From the NCBI GenBank assembly GCA_001970955.1, contig MPUH01000220.1, positions 1 to 64,000 of the forward strand: a stretch of DNA of 64,000 nucleotides, read 5' to 3'. The notes beneath the pieces were generated by a model. That model was given only the letters and a program-made list of their open reading frames with translations, ran no database searches and was not told the origin of the DNA. Numbering within the stretch: the stretch's first letter is position 1; each line of letters opens with the position of its first letter. Made by a program: the position numbers and the translations under genes. Source of the DNA: Stentor coeruleus. Its lineage: Eukaryota; Ciliophora; Heterotrichea; Heterotrichida; Stentoridae. Below are positions 55,110-64,000 of this stretch, piece after piece.

Positions 55110-55935
55110 AATATTATAAAGTCCATTAGTGGTTGATATTAGATAATGGGAATATGATGGAATTATTTGAATAAGTATGTGTATACAAGGGAAAAGTTCA
55201 TTGGGATTTTGATGTTGGGGTAATGAGGTTTGAATGAAGGTAGCATTTTTATTCGAAAAACTAAATTTTATGCTTCGTATTTTTTCTTCTTACATTCCTC
55301 TTAACCTTCTCTTAACCTTCACCTTCTCAAAAACCCTTATTTCTTTTAAATAAATCCATATATCTATAATCATAAAACACTACCTTTACTTATTAAAGAA
55401 TCACACTTTTTACTACTTATAATTAACACCCCGTCGTCAAAAGACTGATTTGTCTTCGGGAATTGGATTTTTCAACAACCCCAAAAACAAATTCTCCTAC
55501 CAAAATCCTCTAACTCTCCTAAATCTAGTATCATAAAAACCTTTATTTCTTATACAAACCCCTATTTCAAAACGATCAGAAAGCATAAATCCTCTTAAAA
55601 AGCCATTTTTAACTTTTTTCCCAGCCTTATTTAAATCCTCAAGGCAATTTTTTATCCCCAAGTCAAAACTCTATCAAAAACCCTAACACCCAACATAAAA
55701 AACCATAAAAATCCTTCACAACCAAGCCTCAATCAATTCGGTATGCCAATATTCCTCAACCCATAAACATTTTCCCTTAACATCAATCCACAAAATCATA
55801 TCAAAATCTTCCTTAATACTACATCTCCTAATAAAAATCCTCCAAATCATCAATCACTATAGAAAATATGGCCATTCTATCTAATCATATAAAATTCCTA
55901 TACCCAATACTATTCCTATAATAAAAACTAAGCTT
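55110..55935. other. Divergent intergenic region with sharp skew switch
   Basis: G-rich on the + strand to about 55260, then C-rich to 55935, the switch marking where the two 5' flanks meet. At 55429-55460 a GC-rich imperfect hairpin (arms around AAGAC/GTCTT and CCCG/CGGG) stands out. No gene seen. Confidence 0.5.
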
Positions 55936-56715
55936 ATGATAACCCCAAATAAGCTTTGGCAATTAGAAAACCCACAAAGCTTATTAAATACCCATCAGCG
56001 TACCCCGATCTGTTTAAAAGATATAATCCCAAGTCCAAAACCAAATCCTCGTGCCCATTTATCTTTAAAATCATCAAGAGCAGTTAGAACTTCTTCTCAA
56101 AAAACCCGTCCTACTCAATCGCCAATGTTTTTACCATCGTTTATTTTTGACTTTCTTGATGAAGAAAGGCCACAAGTTATGCAAGTTCCCCAGTTACCCC
56201 AAATTCCTCATACACTTCAAGTTTCCAATGCTGTTAAACCTCATAATTTATTATCAAAACTAGGACTTCGACCTATAAAATCAAAAATACAAGCTTTTTC
56301 TAGTAACCCAAGTCCTGATATTGAGTTTTCACATGTTCAAGATAAGTCATCTGAATTATCTATACAGAAAATCTTACACAATAAAAACACTAATATACGA
56401 CAAGGTCAAAATCAAAGCCTTGATTTTATGAGTTTATATAAACCTTATGTTGTTGAAATAACCCCAAGGGCTAATATAACTTTATATGGTGCTGAACCTT
56501 TAAATTATAGGGTGTTAAGTGCTTCAACATCACCAACACGTCAAAGGAAACTTAAGAAAAAAAGCATTACAAGGAAAATTACAATAGAAAAACATAAAAA
56601 CGAATCTTGCTTTAAACCAGTTATTATTGACTACCCTTCGAAATCATATGCAGAAAAACTAAAAAGAGTACAAGATATTGCTAAAGAGGCTAAGGATAGT
56701 TTTGATATGATTTGA
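55936..56715 (+). CDS. Unknown Pro/Ser-rich 259-aa protein
   Basis: Complete single-exon frame with a long C-rich 5' flank and a TGA stop. N-terminal two-thirds are rich in Pro, Ser and Gln (MQVPQLPQIPHTLQV) and probably disordered. A Lys/Arg-rich block (TRQRKLKKKSITRKITIEK) near residue 205 could be a nuclear or membrane-binding signal. A short hydrophobic word FLPSFIFDFLDEE near 65 may bind a partner. The end is helical (YAEKLKRVQDIAKEAKDSF). No family recognised. Confidence 0.75.
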   Translation: MITPNKLWQLENPQSLLNTHQRTPICLKDIIPSPKPNPRAHLSLKSSRAVRTSSQKTRPTQSPMFLPSFIFDFLDEERPQVMQVPQLPQIPHTLQVSNAVKPHNLLSKLGLRPIKSKIQAFSSNPSPDIEFSHVQDKSSELSIQKILHNKNTNIRQGQNQSLDFMSLYKPYVVEITPRANITLYGAEPLNYRVLSASTSPTRQRKLKKKSITRKITIEKHKNESCFKPVIIDYPSKSYAEKLKRVQDIAKEAKDSFDMI

Positions 56716-57286
56716 GTATATTAATTTTTTTATATCAAAAGAATAGAGGTTAATAAGAAAATTTTCGTAACTAATTTTCCGGCTTTTCGAACATCCATAT
56801 TTTTCTCCTTTGATTGGTAGTATGGGGTAGAAAGGATATGGGTATGTTTAAGAAAAGTTTTTAAAAGTGTGAGTTTTGTGGATTATGGTTTAGTTTTTAG
56901 GGTTTAAGAGAGTTTTTAGATTAAAGTTTTTTAATTAGAAAGTAGAATAGTGAGAGATTATTTTTTGGTTTTGGGGGTTGTGATTGTGGTTATATGAATT
57001 TTTTGTTTTAGGTATAGAAAAAGGTTTTGCAAGGGGTTTTTAGTTTTGGGTTTGTGAAGTTTCATATGTGTGATAAAAAATTTAGATTTTGGTATGCTAA
57101 CTTTGCCATATAGCTAGTTTGATACCATTACACCATAGCCATAATTTACTTTTAAGGTTATTTGGACTTAAAAATCTCAGTCCAGAAAAAGTTTAACTAG
57201 GGAAAAGGTTGTTATGAACGATAAAAATTCTGAGAGAAAATTAATTTATTAAAAGTGTTTATGTTAGTCAGGTATTTTAATAAAAT
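56716..57286. other. Intergenic between convergent genes
   Basis: Strongly G-rich on the + strand up to about 57080, then mixed AT-rich. No gene seen. Confidence 0.5.
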
Positions 57287-58111
57287 TTATTGAGAATTAG
57301 AATTCCTTGGTGTGAAATAATGCTGGAACGTAGTCTTTGGGCTGAAGTGTGGAAGGAAATATCTAGGAGTTGTTTGTTCGGACCTTATAACATCACCTGA
57401 TATCTCATTATCATTCTTCATATACATACTTTCCATGATAGAAATTTCGTCAGGGAAATTGAAATAACATGAAGTAAACTTTGAAGACATAATACTAGGT
57501 GTAGTACTTGGGGTAATAGGATAAGAAAACATACCCAAAGTTGGTAGCGGGGATATTGTTGGGCAGATTATATCTATAGGTTTAATATCTGTATTCAAAT
57601 ATTTTTTAATGGCTTTCTGTGCTTTAGGAACAGTTGTTTGGACCTCACTTAAACTATCTGAACTTCTCATCAGAATAGCCCTTGTGCTAGGTTTTTTTAA
57701 TAAAGACTTTAATGGTCCTTTAAGTTTTTCTGACTCTGGGCGTTTTTTGTTGTATTTCCTAAGATTTCTACGTATCGCACTATAAAAACAGTTCTTAATA
57801 GAATTGTCAGTCCTTCCTGGCATATGTGTTGCAATTTCACTCCATTTGTTGCCAAGCTGTTTTTGCAGTTCGAATATTTGATTTTCTTCATCTTCAGTCC
57901 AGATTTCTTTATTTATCTCAGGGTTTAAATGATTATGCCAACGTTCTCGGCATTGTTTACCTGTTCTTCCTTCAATCCCAAGACGTTCTTTTATTGCTTT
58001 AGCGATTTTGGTCCATTTCTTCATCCCTTGGATCATAACAATTTCTCTGATTATTTCGTCTTCCTATATGTTATTTACTTCTTGAGACCATGAATTTCTG
58101 AGATTAGACAT
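57287..58111 (-). CDS. R2R3-type Myb DNA-binding protein
   Basis: The first ten codons (58111 onwards, MSNLRNSWSQE) join through a 15-nt intron to give 269 aa. Repeat 1 spans about 6-58: WSQEEDEIIREIV, KKWTKIAKAIKERLG, GRTGKQCRERWHNHLNPEI. Repeat 2 spans about 59-108: EIWTEDEENQIFELQKQLGN, KWSEIATHMPGRTDNSIKN, with Phe for the third Trp (CFYSAIRRNLRKY). Both recognition helices carry the c-Myb contact pattern (GKQCRERWHNHL; TDNSIKNCFYSAIR), so binding to AAC-type Myb sites is likely. The C-terminal 150 residues are Ser/Thr/Pro-rich. A nuclear transcription regulator, cell-cycle or differentiation related by analogy. Confidence 0.93.
58064..58078 (-). other. 15-nt intron in Myb gene
   Basis: gtaaataacatatag on the coding strand; removal supplies the first Trp of repeat 1 and links SWSQE to EDEIIREIV. 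A at position 10; a stop lies inside. Confidence 0.9.
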
Positions 58112-58823
58112 TTTATAAGTTCAAAATGGTTAAAAGAGATGGGTTAGTATTTAGTTTATAGTTTATAAAATGTTTATGATATGGAGGATTATAAGGATAT
58201 AAGAAAGTTTTGATATAAAAATCTAAGTTTTTTTTTGGTTGAAGGTTATTTTTATAAGATTTTGCTTTTAAATTTTTTTAAGGAATGGGCTAAAGGGTTA
58301 GGTAAAAGCATTTTAGGCATGGTTTATGTTTTGGAAGAGTTTTATTGAAAAAAATTAGTTTAAGGTGTGGAAGTTGTATTTTTGTTAGGAAAATTATCCT
58401 GTTGTGATTTTAATTTTAGTGGATTTATGATTAAAGGGCCATTTATATCATTTTTCTATTCATGAGGGAAAATATTATATAAAGTAAGAAAATAGTTTAA
58501 AATAAGGTTTTTAAAAGTCAAAAGGTTGTTTTTTTTTTGATATTTTTTTATGTATATGAATATAAAATAGTCAAAAAAGAACTGGCGAATCAGTCTGAGG
58601 GTTGTTAATAAAATGTATTCTCTTAAAATTTATTATGATTTGTCATACTCTATCCACTGATTAAATAAAGTATTTAGTTTTGTTTATAAAGTAATATAAA
58701 TCATCTTAAAGTTAGATAAAACCGAACAGTTTTTTAATATAAAATTTAGGATTATCAACAAAAACTTAGAATTTATATTGAATAATCATATAATTCACAA
58801 GAATAGGTTATTTTACTATACAA
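58112..58823. other. Intergenic, 0.7 kb
   Basis: G-rich on the + strand near the Myb start (5' flank of a minus-strand gene), then AT-rich. No gene seen. Confidence 0.5.
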
Positions 58824-60140
58824 TCAGCTTTTAAAAATGCCAATAAGTGAATGTTTTCGTTTGGTAAAATATGATTTTTTACTATTTCTAGGTTCTGACC
58901 CATATCGTATCTGATTAGTGATAGTACTTCTATAATCAATATGAGGTTTCTTAATGAATTTCGGACTAACTTTTCTGTTTGCAATCTTATTCTCATAATA
59001 CAACGAAGGGTTTTTACTTAAAATATACTCCTTATTAGCCTGATTAGAAGCATATTTTGCCATATGTGGGGCGAAATTTATAATTAAATCGCTTTTAGGG
59101 CTATGACGATTATATGGAGATTCTGTTATTTTAGTAATATACAAAAGTTCCTTATCAATTGTCTGGTCTCTTATAACTTTATAAGATTCTAGTTCAGATG
59201 CTCTTATTAATGGAGTTGAAGAACTGATATGTGGGACATAGCAACTAAGGAATAATACTTTCATAAACCTTTTAGAAAAAATAACATCCAATGGGCAGTC
59301 TGTTATAGTTTTCCCTATTTGTGTGTCTATATTGCTAGCATTTTTATATTTCGATACAGTTTCTAGTTCGATTTCTACTTGAAAAGCCTGTTCTTTTAAT
59401 TTCTTATTATACAAATGCTTTAGAAAATATCTTATAACTGTATGTCCTGTAATATTCTCAGGAGATAATTTAAGTATAAAATTTTCTAAGAACTCGATAG
59501 CTTTTTTCAAATTTCTCTCTATACAAAGATAAACTCCTGATATACAAATATTCGCAATACACTCAGCACATTCCAAGTCATTCCCTTCAATCTTACTCTT
59601 TTTCTCAGCATTTTTTATCGATTCCAAAGCTTTCACAGCTAAAAATGCATACTCAACAGCCTTGTCCCACCTTTTCATTTTCCACAACACCATAAAAGTT
59701 ACTAAATGACAAGGCAAAACAATATCATTATTAGGAGTTCCACCTGAATCTTTGATTTTCTGTATAATATTATGTGAAGCAAACAATTGTTTTAACGCTT
59801 CTTCCACATTTCCTTGTTGATTCTCAAAAAATGCCCATGTATTATACAAAAGTATCCTACCAGGCCAAAGTTTTTCTATAATCCCTCCTATTCTCCCTAG
59901 CTTTATATCGCATTTTTCACATATTTTGAGGAATTCTTTAGACTCTTTTATAAGATTATAATCGATGAATATTATGCATAATGAACAGCAAAGGGTTATA
60001 AGATCTTTTAAAGTTTTTATATGATCTTCATTACGGAAACCTAAAGGAGGGAAATAAGTTTTGGTTATTGCATAGAGATTTCTTATGTTGTCTATAATTT
60101 CAGGGATGGTTTTGAATTTTTTCTTCTCTACTCGGTTCAT
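58824..60140 (-). CDS. Unknown 438-aa protein with TPR-like helical repeats
   Basis: Residues ~20-260 are a string of helical pairs with TPR-like character (AFFENQQGNVEEALKQLFAS; MKRWDKAVEYAFLAVKALES; LKKAIEFLENFILKLSPEN), though none matches the consensus fully. Cys residues are frequent (CEKCDIKL; LECAECIANICISGVYLC). The C-terminal 130 residues are basic and Ser/Tyr-rich, probably disordered. TPR arrays bind peptides or partner proteins; the partner is unknown. Single exon, ATG at 60140. A ciliary or transport role would be a guess. Confidence 0.75.
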   Translation of the reverse strand: MNRVEKKKFKTIPEIIDNIRNLYAITKTYFPPLGFRNEDHIKTLKDLITLCCSLCIIFIDYNLIKESKEFLKICEKCDIKLGRIGGIIEKLWPGRILLYNTWAFFENQQGNVEEALKQLFASHNIIQKIKDSGGTPNNDIVLPCHLVTFMVLWKMKRWDKAVEYAFLAVKALESIKNAEKKSKIEGNDLECAECIANICISGVYLCIERNLKKAIEFLENFILKLSPENITGHTVIRYFLKHLYNKKLKEQAFQVEIELETVSKYKNASNIDTQIGKTITDCPLDVIFSKRFMKVLFLSCYVPHISSSTPLIRASELESYKVIRDQTIDKELLYITKITESPYNRHSPKSDLIINFAPHMAKYASNQANKEYILSKNPSLYYENKIANRKVSPKFIKKPHIDYRSTITNQIRYGSEPRNSKKSYFTKRKHSLIGIFKS

Positions 60141-61050
60141 ATTTAATATGATGGGTTTGAAGTTAGAATTATTAGCATATAGAAATTCAAGATTTGGTTG
60201 TTATGGGGATTAGATTGGCTGCTTTTTAGAAATTAGATGAGAAAGTTAGCGTGGATTGATTGGGATAATTTTCGATGAAGAGATAGAAAATTAAAATTAA
60301 GAGTGAATTAAAGAGGATAATTTTATCAGGTGAATTTTATTATTATAATAAGACTTGGAAACTTTATTATACTGCACATTATATCTTATAAAATCATATT
60401 CTAGCCTAAAGATCTTTGAATTTAAATTTTTATGATTTTTAATAAATATGCTCCTTTTTTCTGTAAACACGAATAATTGCGACTTGTAACCATATCTACC
60501 CCTTAAAAATGCTTAATAAAAAATAATATCAGGCTATTCTTTTTATAGCTTCAACCCTTCACACTATTTTCATAAAAAAACTGTTCTAATAATTTATCTT
60601 CGATTCCAAATTCTTTATTATTTTTTTAAATTCAACTCCTAACAGTTCAAACAAGCTATATAAATAAAAAACATTATAAAAATATTTAGAATCAAAAGCG
60701 ATACTTTCATTTACACTTTTTATTAGTAAATATTTTTAATACTTTTATTTTATAAGCAAAATTTACCGTTCGGGCAATAGATTTTATCCTAATCTTTTTT
60801 CTTGCCATAATATAAAATTATATTACGTAAAGGAAATGCGTTTTTATAATTTAGATTATAAACTATTTTACGATAAAACGTTGCATAATAATTTATAAAT
60901 TGATAACAGTTAGACTTTTAATTTTAAATATTGTTATAAACATTTTTAATTTAGAAAAATATAATGTTTTCACTGTAGAGTTTATGCTTCCAGATTTATT
61001 TATGCAGTATAGACTAAAGGATAAATGGATGATATATATTAATTTAAAAA
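60141..61050. other. Divergent intergenic region
   Basis: G-rich on the + strand to about 60350, then AT-rich with scattered C up to member E. An upstream frame at 60900-61103 overlaps the start of E in another frame and is rejected. Confidence 0.5.
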
Positions 61051-61803
61051 ATGTGCATTTACAACCCTTTATGTCAAGAAAAAGAGGAATTATGCAATTG
61101 TAAGAACGACTTTGCTAGCAAGATGCTTTCTGCTATGTACCCAAACAACTATTATCCTTATAATAGTAGCATTGTCTTACGGTCTTTTATCCAAACATGT
61201 CAAGCTCAGACAGAAACTATAAAGAATATCTTCAGTCTGACTAGTGAAATTCTCGATAAAATTTCAGCAAAGCCTCAGAGAAATGTACCTGCTCTTAATA
61301 TGAATGTGCCTAATGAATCTCATTCATCCACTTCTAGAACTGAGCTTATGAACTTGTTATGTGAAGGTAAAACCAATCAAATGTTAAGCTTAAAACTAGA
61401 ACACGATATTCCTTCACCTATATACAAAGATAGGTTTTTTAAACTAGAGGCCAAGATTGTAGACACTTCTGGGCAAATAATTGAGTTATCAAGCCGTATT
61501 TTAGTACAACTTTTACTTTACACTAAAGATTCGCCTCCAAAGCAGTTAATTTTAACTACAACTGGCGAGAAAATTATGAAAGGCAACACTGAGATTGAAG
61601 GAAAATCATTGTTTGTTTTTAATAAAATCGCCATCCAAAACGTAACATCTCATTATTTGTCTGGAGCCTTGTATCTTGTTGTAATGCCTGACAACTACAA
61701 TTTGGTTAAGCCATTGATTATTGAAGATGTAGTAGTTAAAGCTAGGAAAATGAAAGAGGATTTTCCTATGAAAAAACTAAAATCGGAAGATGCTTTTGAT
61801 TAA
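61051..61803 (+). CDS. Family member E
   Basis: 250 aa. N-terminus MCIYNPLCQEKEELCNC keeps Cys 2, 8, 15 and 17, but the IKPVPIP motif is lost and a Tyr/Asn-rich stretch (MYPNNYYPYNSS) stands in its place. The domain (about 95-228) opens LCEGKTNQMLSLKLEHDIPS and has YKDRFFKLEAKIVDTSG, LYTKDSPPKQLILTTTGEKI, GNTEIEGKSLFVFNKIAI, VTSHYLSGALYLVV and VKPLIIEDVVVKARK. The basic tail is PMKKLK. It is clearly a paralogue but more diverged than A, C and D (SHYLSG for SHFRNG). It is the last gene before a 2.2-kb gene-free stretch. Confidence 0.83.
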   Translation: MCIYNPLCQEKEELCNCKNDFASKMLSAMYPNNYYPYNSSIVLRSFIQTCQAQTETIKNIFSLTSEILDKISAKPQRNVPALNMNVPNESHSSTSRTELMNLLCEGKTNQMLSLKLEHDIPSPIYKDRFFKLEAKIVDTSGQIIELSSRILVQLLLYTKDSPPKQLILTTTGEKIMKGNTEIEGKSLFVFNKIAIQNVTSHYLSGALYLVVMPDNYNLVKPLIIEDVVVKARKMKEDFPMKKLKSEDAFD

Positions 61804-64000
61804 CAGGATATAGATAGGTAAAATAGTCAATAAATAGTTTGAATATAATGGTTTCCATATTTATGGAAGGATATTTTTCGAGAATTTCAATTTTAACTCA
61901 AACATATTATTTTATTAGATTATATGTAAAGAATCGGTATGCAAAAATTACCCATTTGAATTCTTTAAAATATACAAAAGTAATTTGTATCCTCTTCTGA
62001 TACAAATTTTTATCGAAATTACAGTCAGCATTTTTATATTTGTTAACATTTATAATTAGCCAAGTTTCTTATTATAAGGTATTAAGGTATAATTATAATT
62101 ATAGTATTGTTTTATATCAAAAAACCTGAAAAAAAATATTAATTTATCCTCGTGACAAACTCTTGATTTTATACACAATTTCTATTTTATGTTATCCTTA
62201 CTTATAATAAAATACAATACCATAGCGAGTTTGTATTCTAAATATCATATCAAGCTATTTAATTATATGCATTTTTACCCTTAAATCTAAAAACTATATT
62301 TTTGATATAAACTTTAGATGAAAAACCCTAAAAACATAGTCCTTATCGTCTTGGTATAACAAAATATTATAAAATAACATATTTTAGCTTTTTATATACT
62401 TCAGTTTTAATTTTCAGAACTAGTTTTTTAAGTCCTTCTAAAGCTAAGATTTATATTTATTAGAGTGTGTGTATTTAAATAAAAATTTCAAAGTATAGAT
62501 ACACAAATGACCTGATTATAATATTAATATTAGGTTTTTGCACATTNTAGATACACAAATGACCTGATTATAATATTAATATTAGGTTTTTGCACATTAA
62601 GGAAATTACACAGTTTGGATATTTGATGTTCTTAGAAAATAGGCTCTTAAAAATATGATGCATTTAAAAGAAATAAGAAAAATTATTATAATAATAAAAG
62701 GTAAATTTTAATTTTAGTCAGATTGGGCTAAAAACTATTATCCTTGGCTTCAGGAATTAAAAAATTATGATTGATTTAAACAATAAACAAAATATTTATA
62801 TAAATAATTATCTAAATGCTTGTATTAGATTTATAGTGTTATAGTGGAAATCTTAGGGAAATTATTGTGTAATACTATGGAAATCATTACTGAATATGTT
62901 GGCTATGTTAAATTTGTGTTGAAGCTGAATAAATCGATGATATTCTCATGTGAATAAACCTAATTATTATATATAAACAATTAACATATTTTATATTTGT
63001 CTTATGATGCCATTTCTATTACATCAATGTCAAGATATTGACAGCATAAAAACTTAAGCTTCTTTTTTAACATGATAGGTTTTTTTATCCCGAATAATAG
63101 GATAAGAATATTAAATAAGTTTTCAAGCACTTCTCTAAATTTTTTTTAAGAACTAGACTTTTCAGCTTCATTTTTATACAGGTTTTTCTATAAGTATTTG
63201 AAAAATTCAAGAATTAGTTTGGAAGACCTAATTTGATTGTATTATATAGGATTACTTCTAAAGTGATTTTTTTAAAGACATTATAAGACTACCTTCCTAT
63301 ACTAAAGCATCATACTGAAATTATGCAATTTTATATATCAGAAAAATTTCAATCAAAGATATCATGTATTTTTTATATTCTGATAGACCTCTGTTATAAA
63401 TTTGAGTTAGTTTTAATATTGATTTCTTATTCATGACAATAATAAGTTAAACTTAAAAATTGCTTAACTAAAATTAAAATTTGGTAAAAATGAATTTTTG
63501 GAAATGACGCTTCGGAAATTTTCAAAGTAAAAATCTGCGGACTTGCTAAATAAAATAATTTAAGATTCAGTAAATATAATAGGATAAATTGTTTTATTTA
63601 TTAATATATTTTTATGATCTCAGTATATTCAAGCAATAATCTATCTACAGCGTTGACCTACTTAGAACTTTTGTTATATTTATCAAAGTTATTAATTTAG
63701 ATTCATTTATAAATTAAAATAAAGAATATTGTATATGATTTTTATATAACTAGGAACCAATATAAAATTTGGCATATTTTGTAGCATAGAATAGGATAAT
63801 ACTAACTTTTTCAAGGCGGAAACTTTTAGTCTAATTTAGCCAAAGTAGTCTAAGATATATTATTTCTGCGAGTGTGATAAAATAATATATTTTTTACTAG
63901 AGAGTTAAAATAGTTATCAAAATACTACTTAGATAAGTGAAATTTATGATAATTCATAAACATTTACTTTTAAAAATAAACTCTGTATATTAAATACTAG
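61804..64000. other. Gene-free stretch to the window end
   Basis: 2.2 kb of AT-rich DNA without a credible frame. It includes one assembly duplication at 62496-62598. The strand skew seen around other genes is weak here. No telomeric repeat. Confidence 0.5.
62496..62598 (+). repeat. Direct duplication around N at 62547 (assembly artefact)
   Basis: Identical 51-nt copies (62496-62546, 62548-62598) flank a single N in noncoding DNA. Confidence 0.88.

Overview
The window looks like somatic (macronuclear) DNA of a heterotrich ciliate, most likely Stentor or a close relative. It is very AT-rich, genes are short and mostly intron-poor, and the introns that can be proven by protein continuity are only 15 or 16 nt long. 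Ten such introns were found. All start GTA, end CAG or TAG and carry an A at position 10. The code is the standard one: TAA, TAG and TGA all end genes, and a Rab11 orthologue ends in a classic CCNNI prenylation tail directly before TGA, which argues against the TGA=Trp code of Blepharisma. No tRNA, rRNA, CRISPR array or telomeric repeat was seen.

Left part (1-20 kb): the 5' end of an unknown gene, an unknown gene, histone H2B, a calcium-dependent protein kinase with N-myristoylation signal and EF-hands but a defective kinase core, the complex III hinge protein QCR6, the first member (A) of a ciliate protein family of unknown function, a CREST-type membrane protein, a CDKL-type kinase, an MFSD12-like transporter, a membrane-anchored glutaredoxin, a coiled-coil protein and a hybrid histidine kinase whose ATPase domain is degenerate.

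Middle (20-48 kb): a 1.7-kaa cysteine-rich repeat membrane protein, calcineurin A, a DBP2/DDX5 RNA helicase with three tiny introns, a decayed mitochondrial-type ketoacyl-ACP synthase, two unknown or TraB-like genes whose start codons are one base apart, a C2H2 zinc-finger protein, then a group with cilium, centrosome or membrane-traffic homologues: RABL2, an anoctamin, LRRC45 and Rab11. A decayed IS1595/Merlin-type transposase lies between LRRC45 and Rab11.

Right part (48-64 kb): gene-poor DNA with four more members (B-E) of the family first met at 5.5 kb, LINE reverse transcriptase remnants, an R2R3 Myb protein and two unknown genes. The family has an N-terminal Cys signature (C2, C8, C15, C17), an IKPVPIP motif, a helical segment, a conserved beta-rich C-terminal domain and an SV40-like basic tail. 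It is the best candidate for an undescribed system here; a nuclear, DNA-binding role is an inference from the basic tail and the strand pattern of the domain.

Six single N characters occur, and each sits between two nearly identical direct copies of 43-128 nt. These are unmerged contig overlaps, not biology, and they break two genes (the CDKL kinase and family member D). Intergenic DNA shows a consistent strand asymmetry: on the coding strand the 5' flank is rich in C and poor in G, the 3' flank the reverse.
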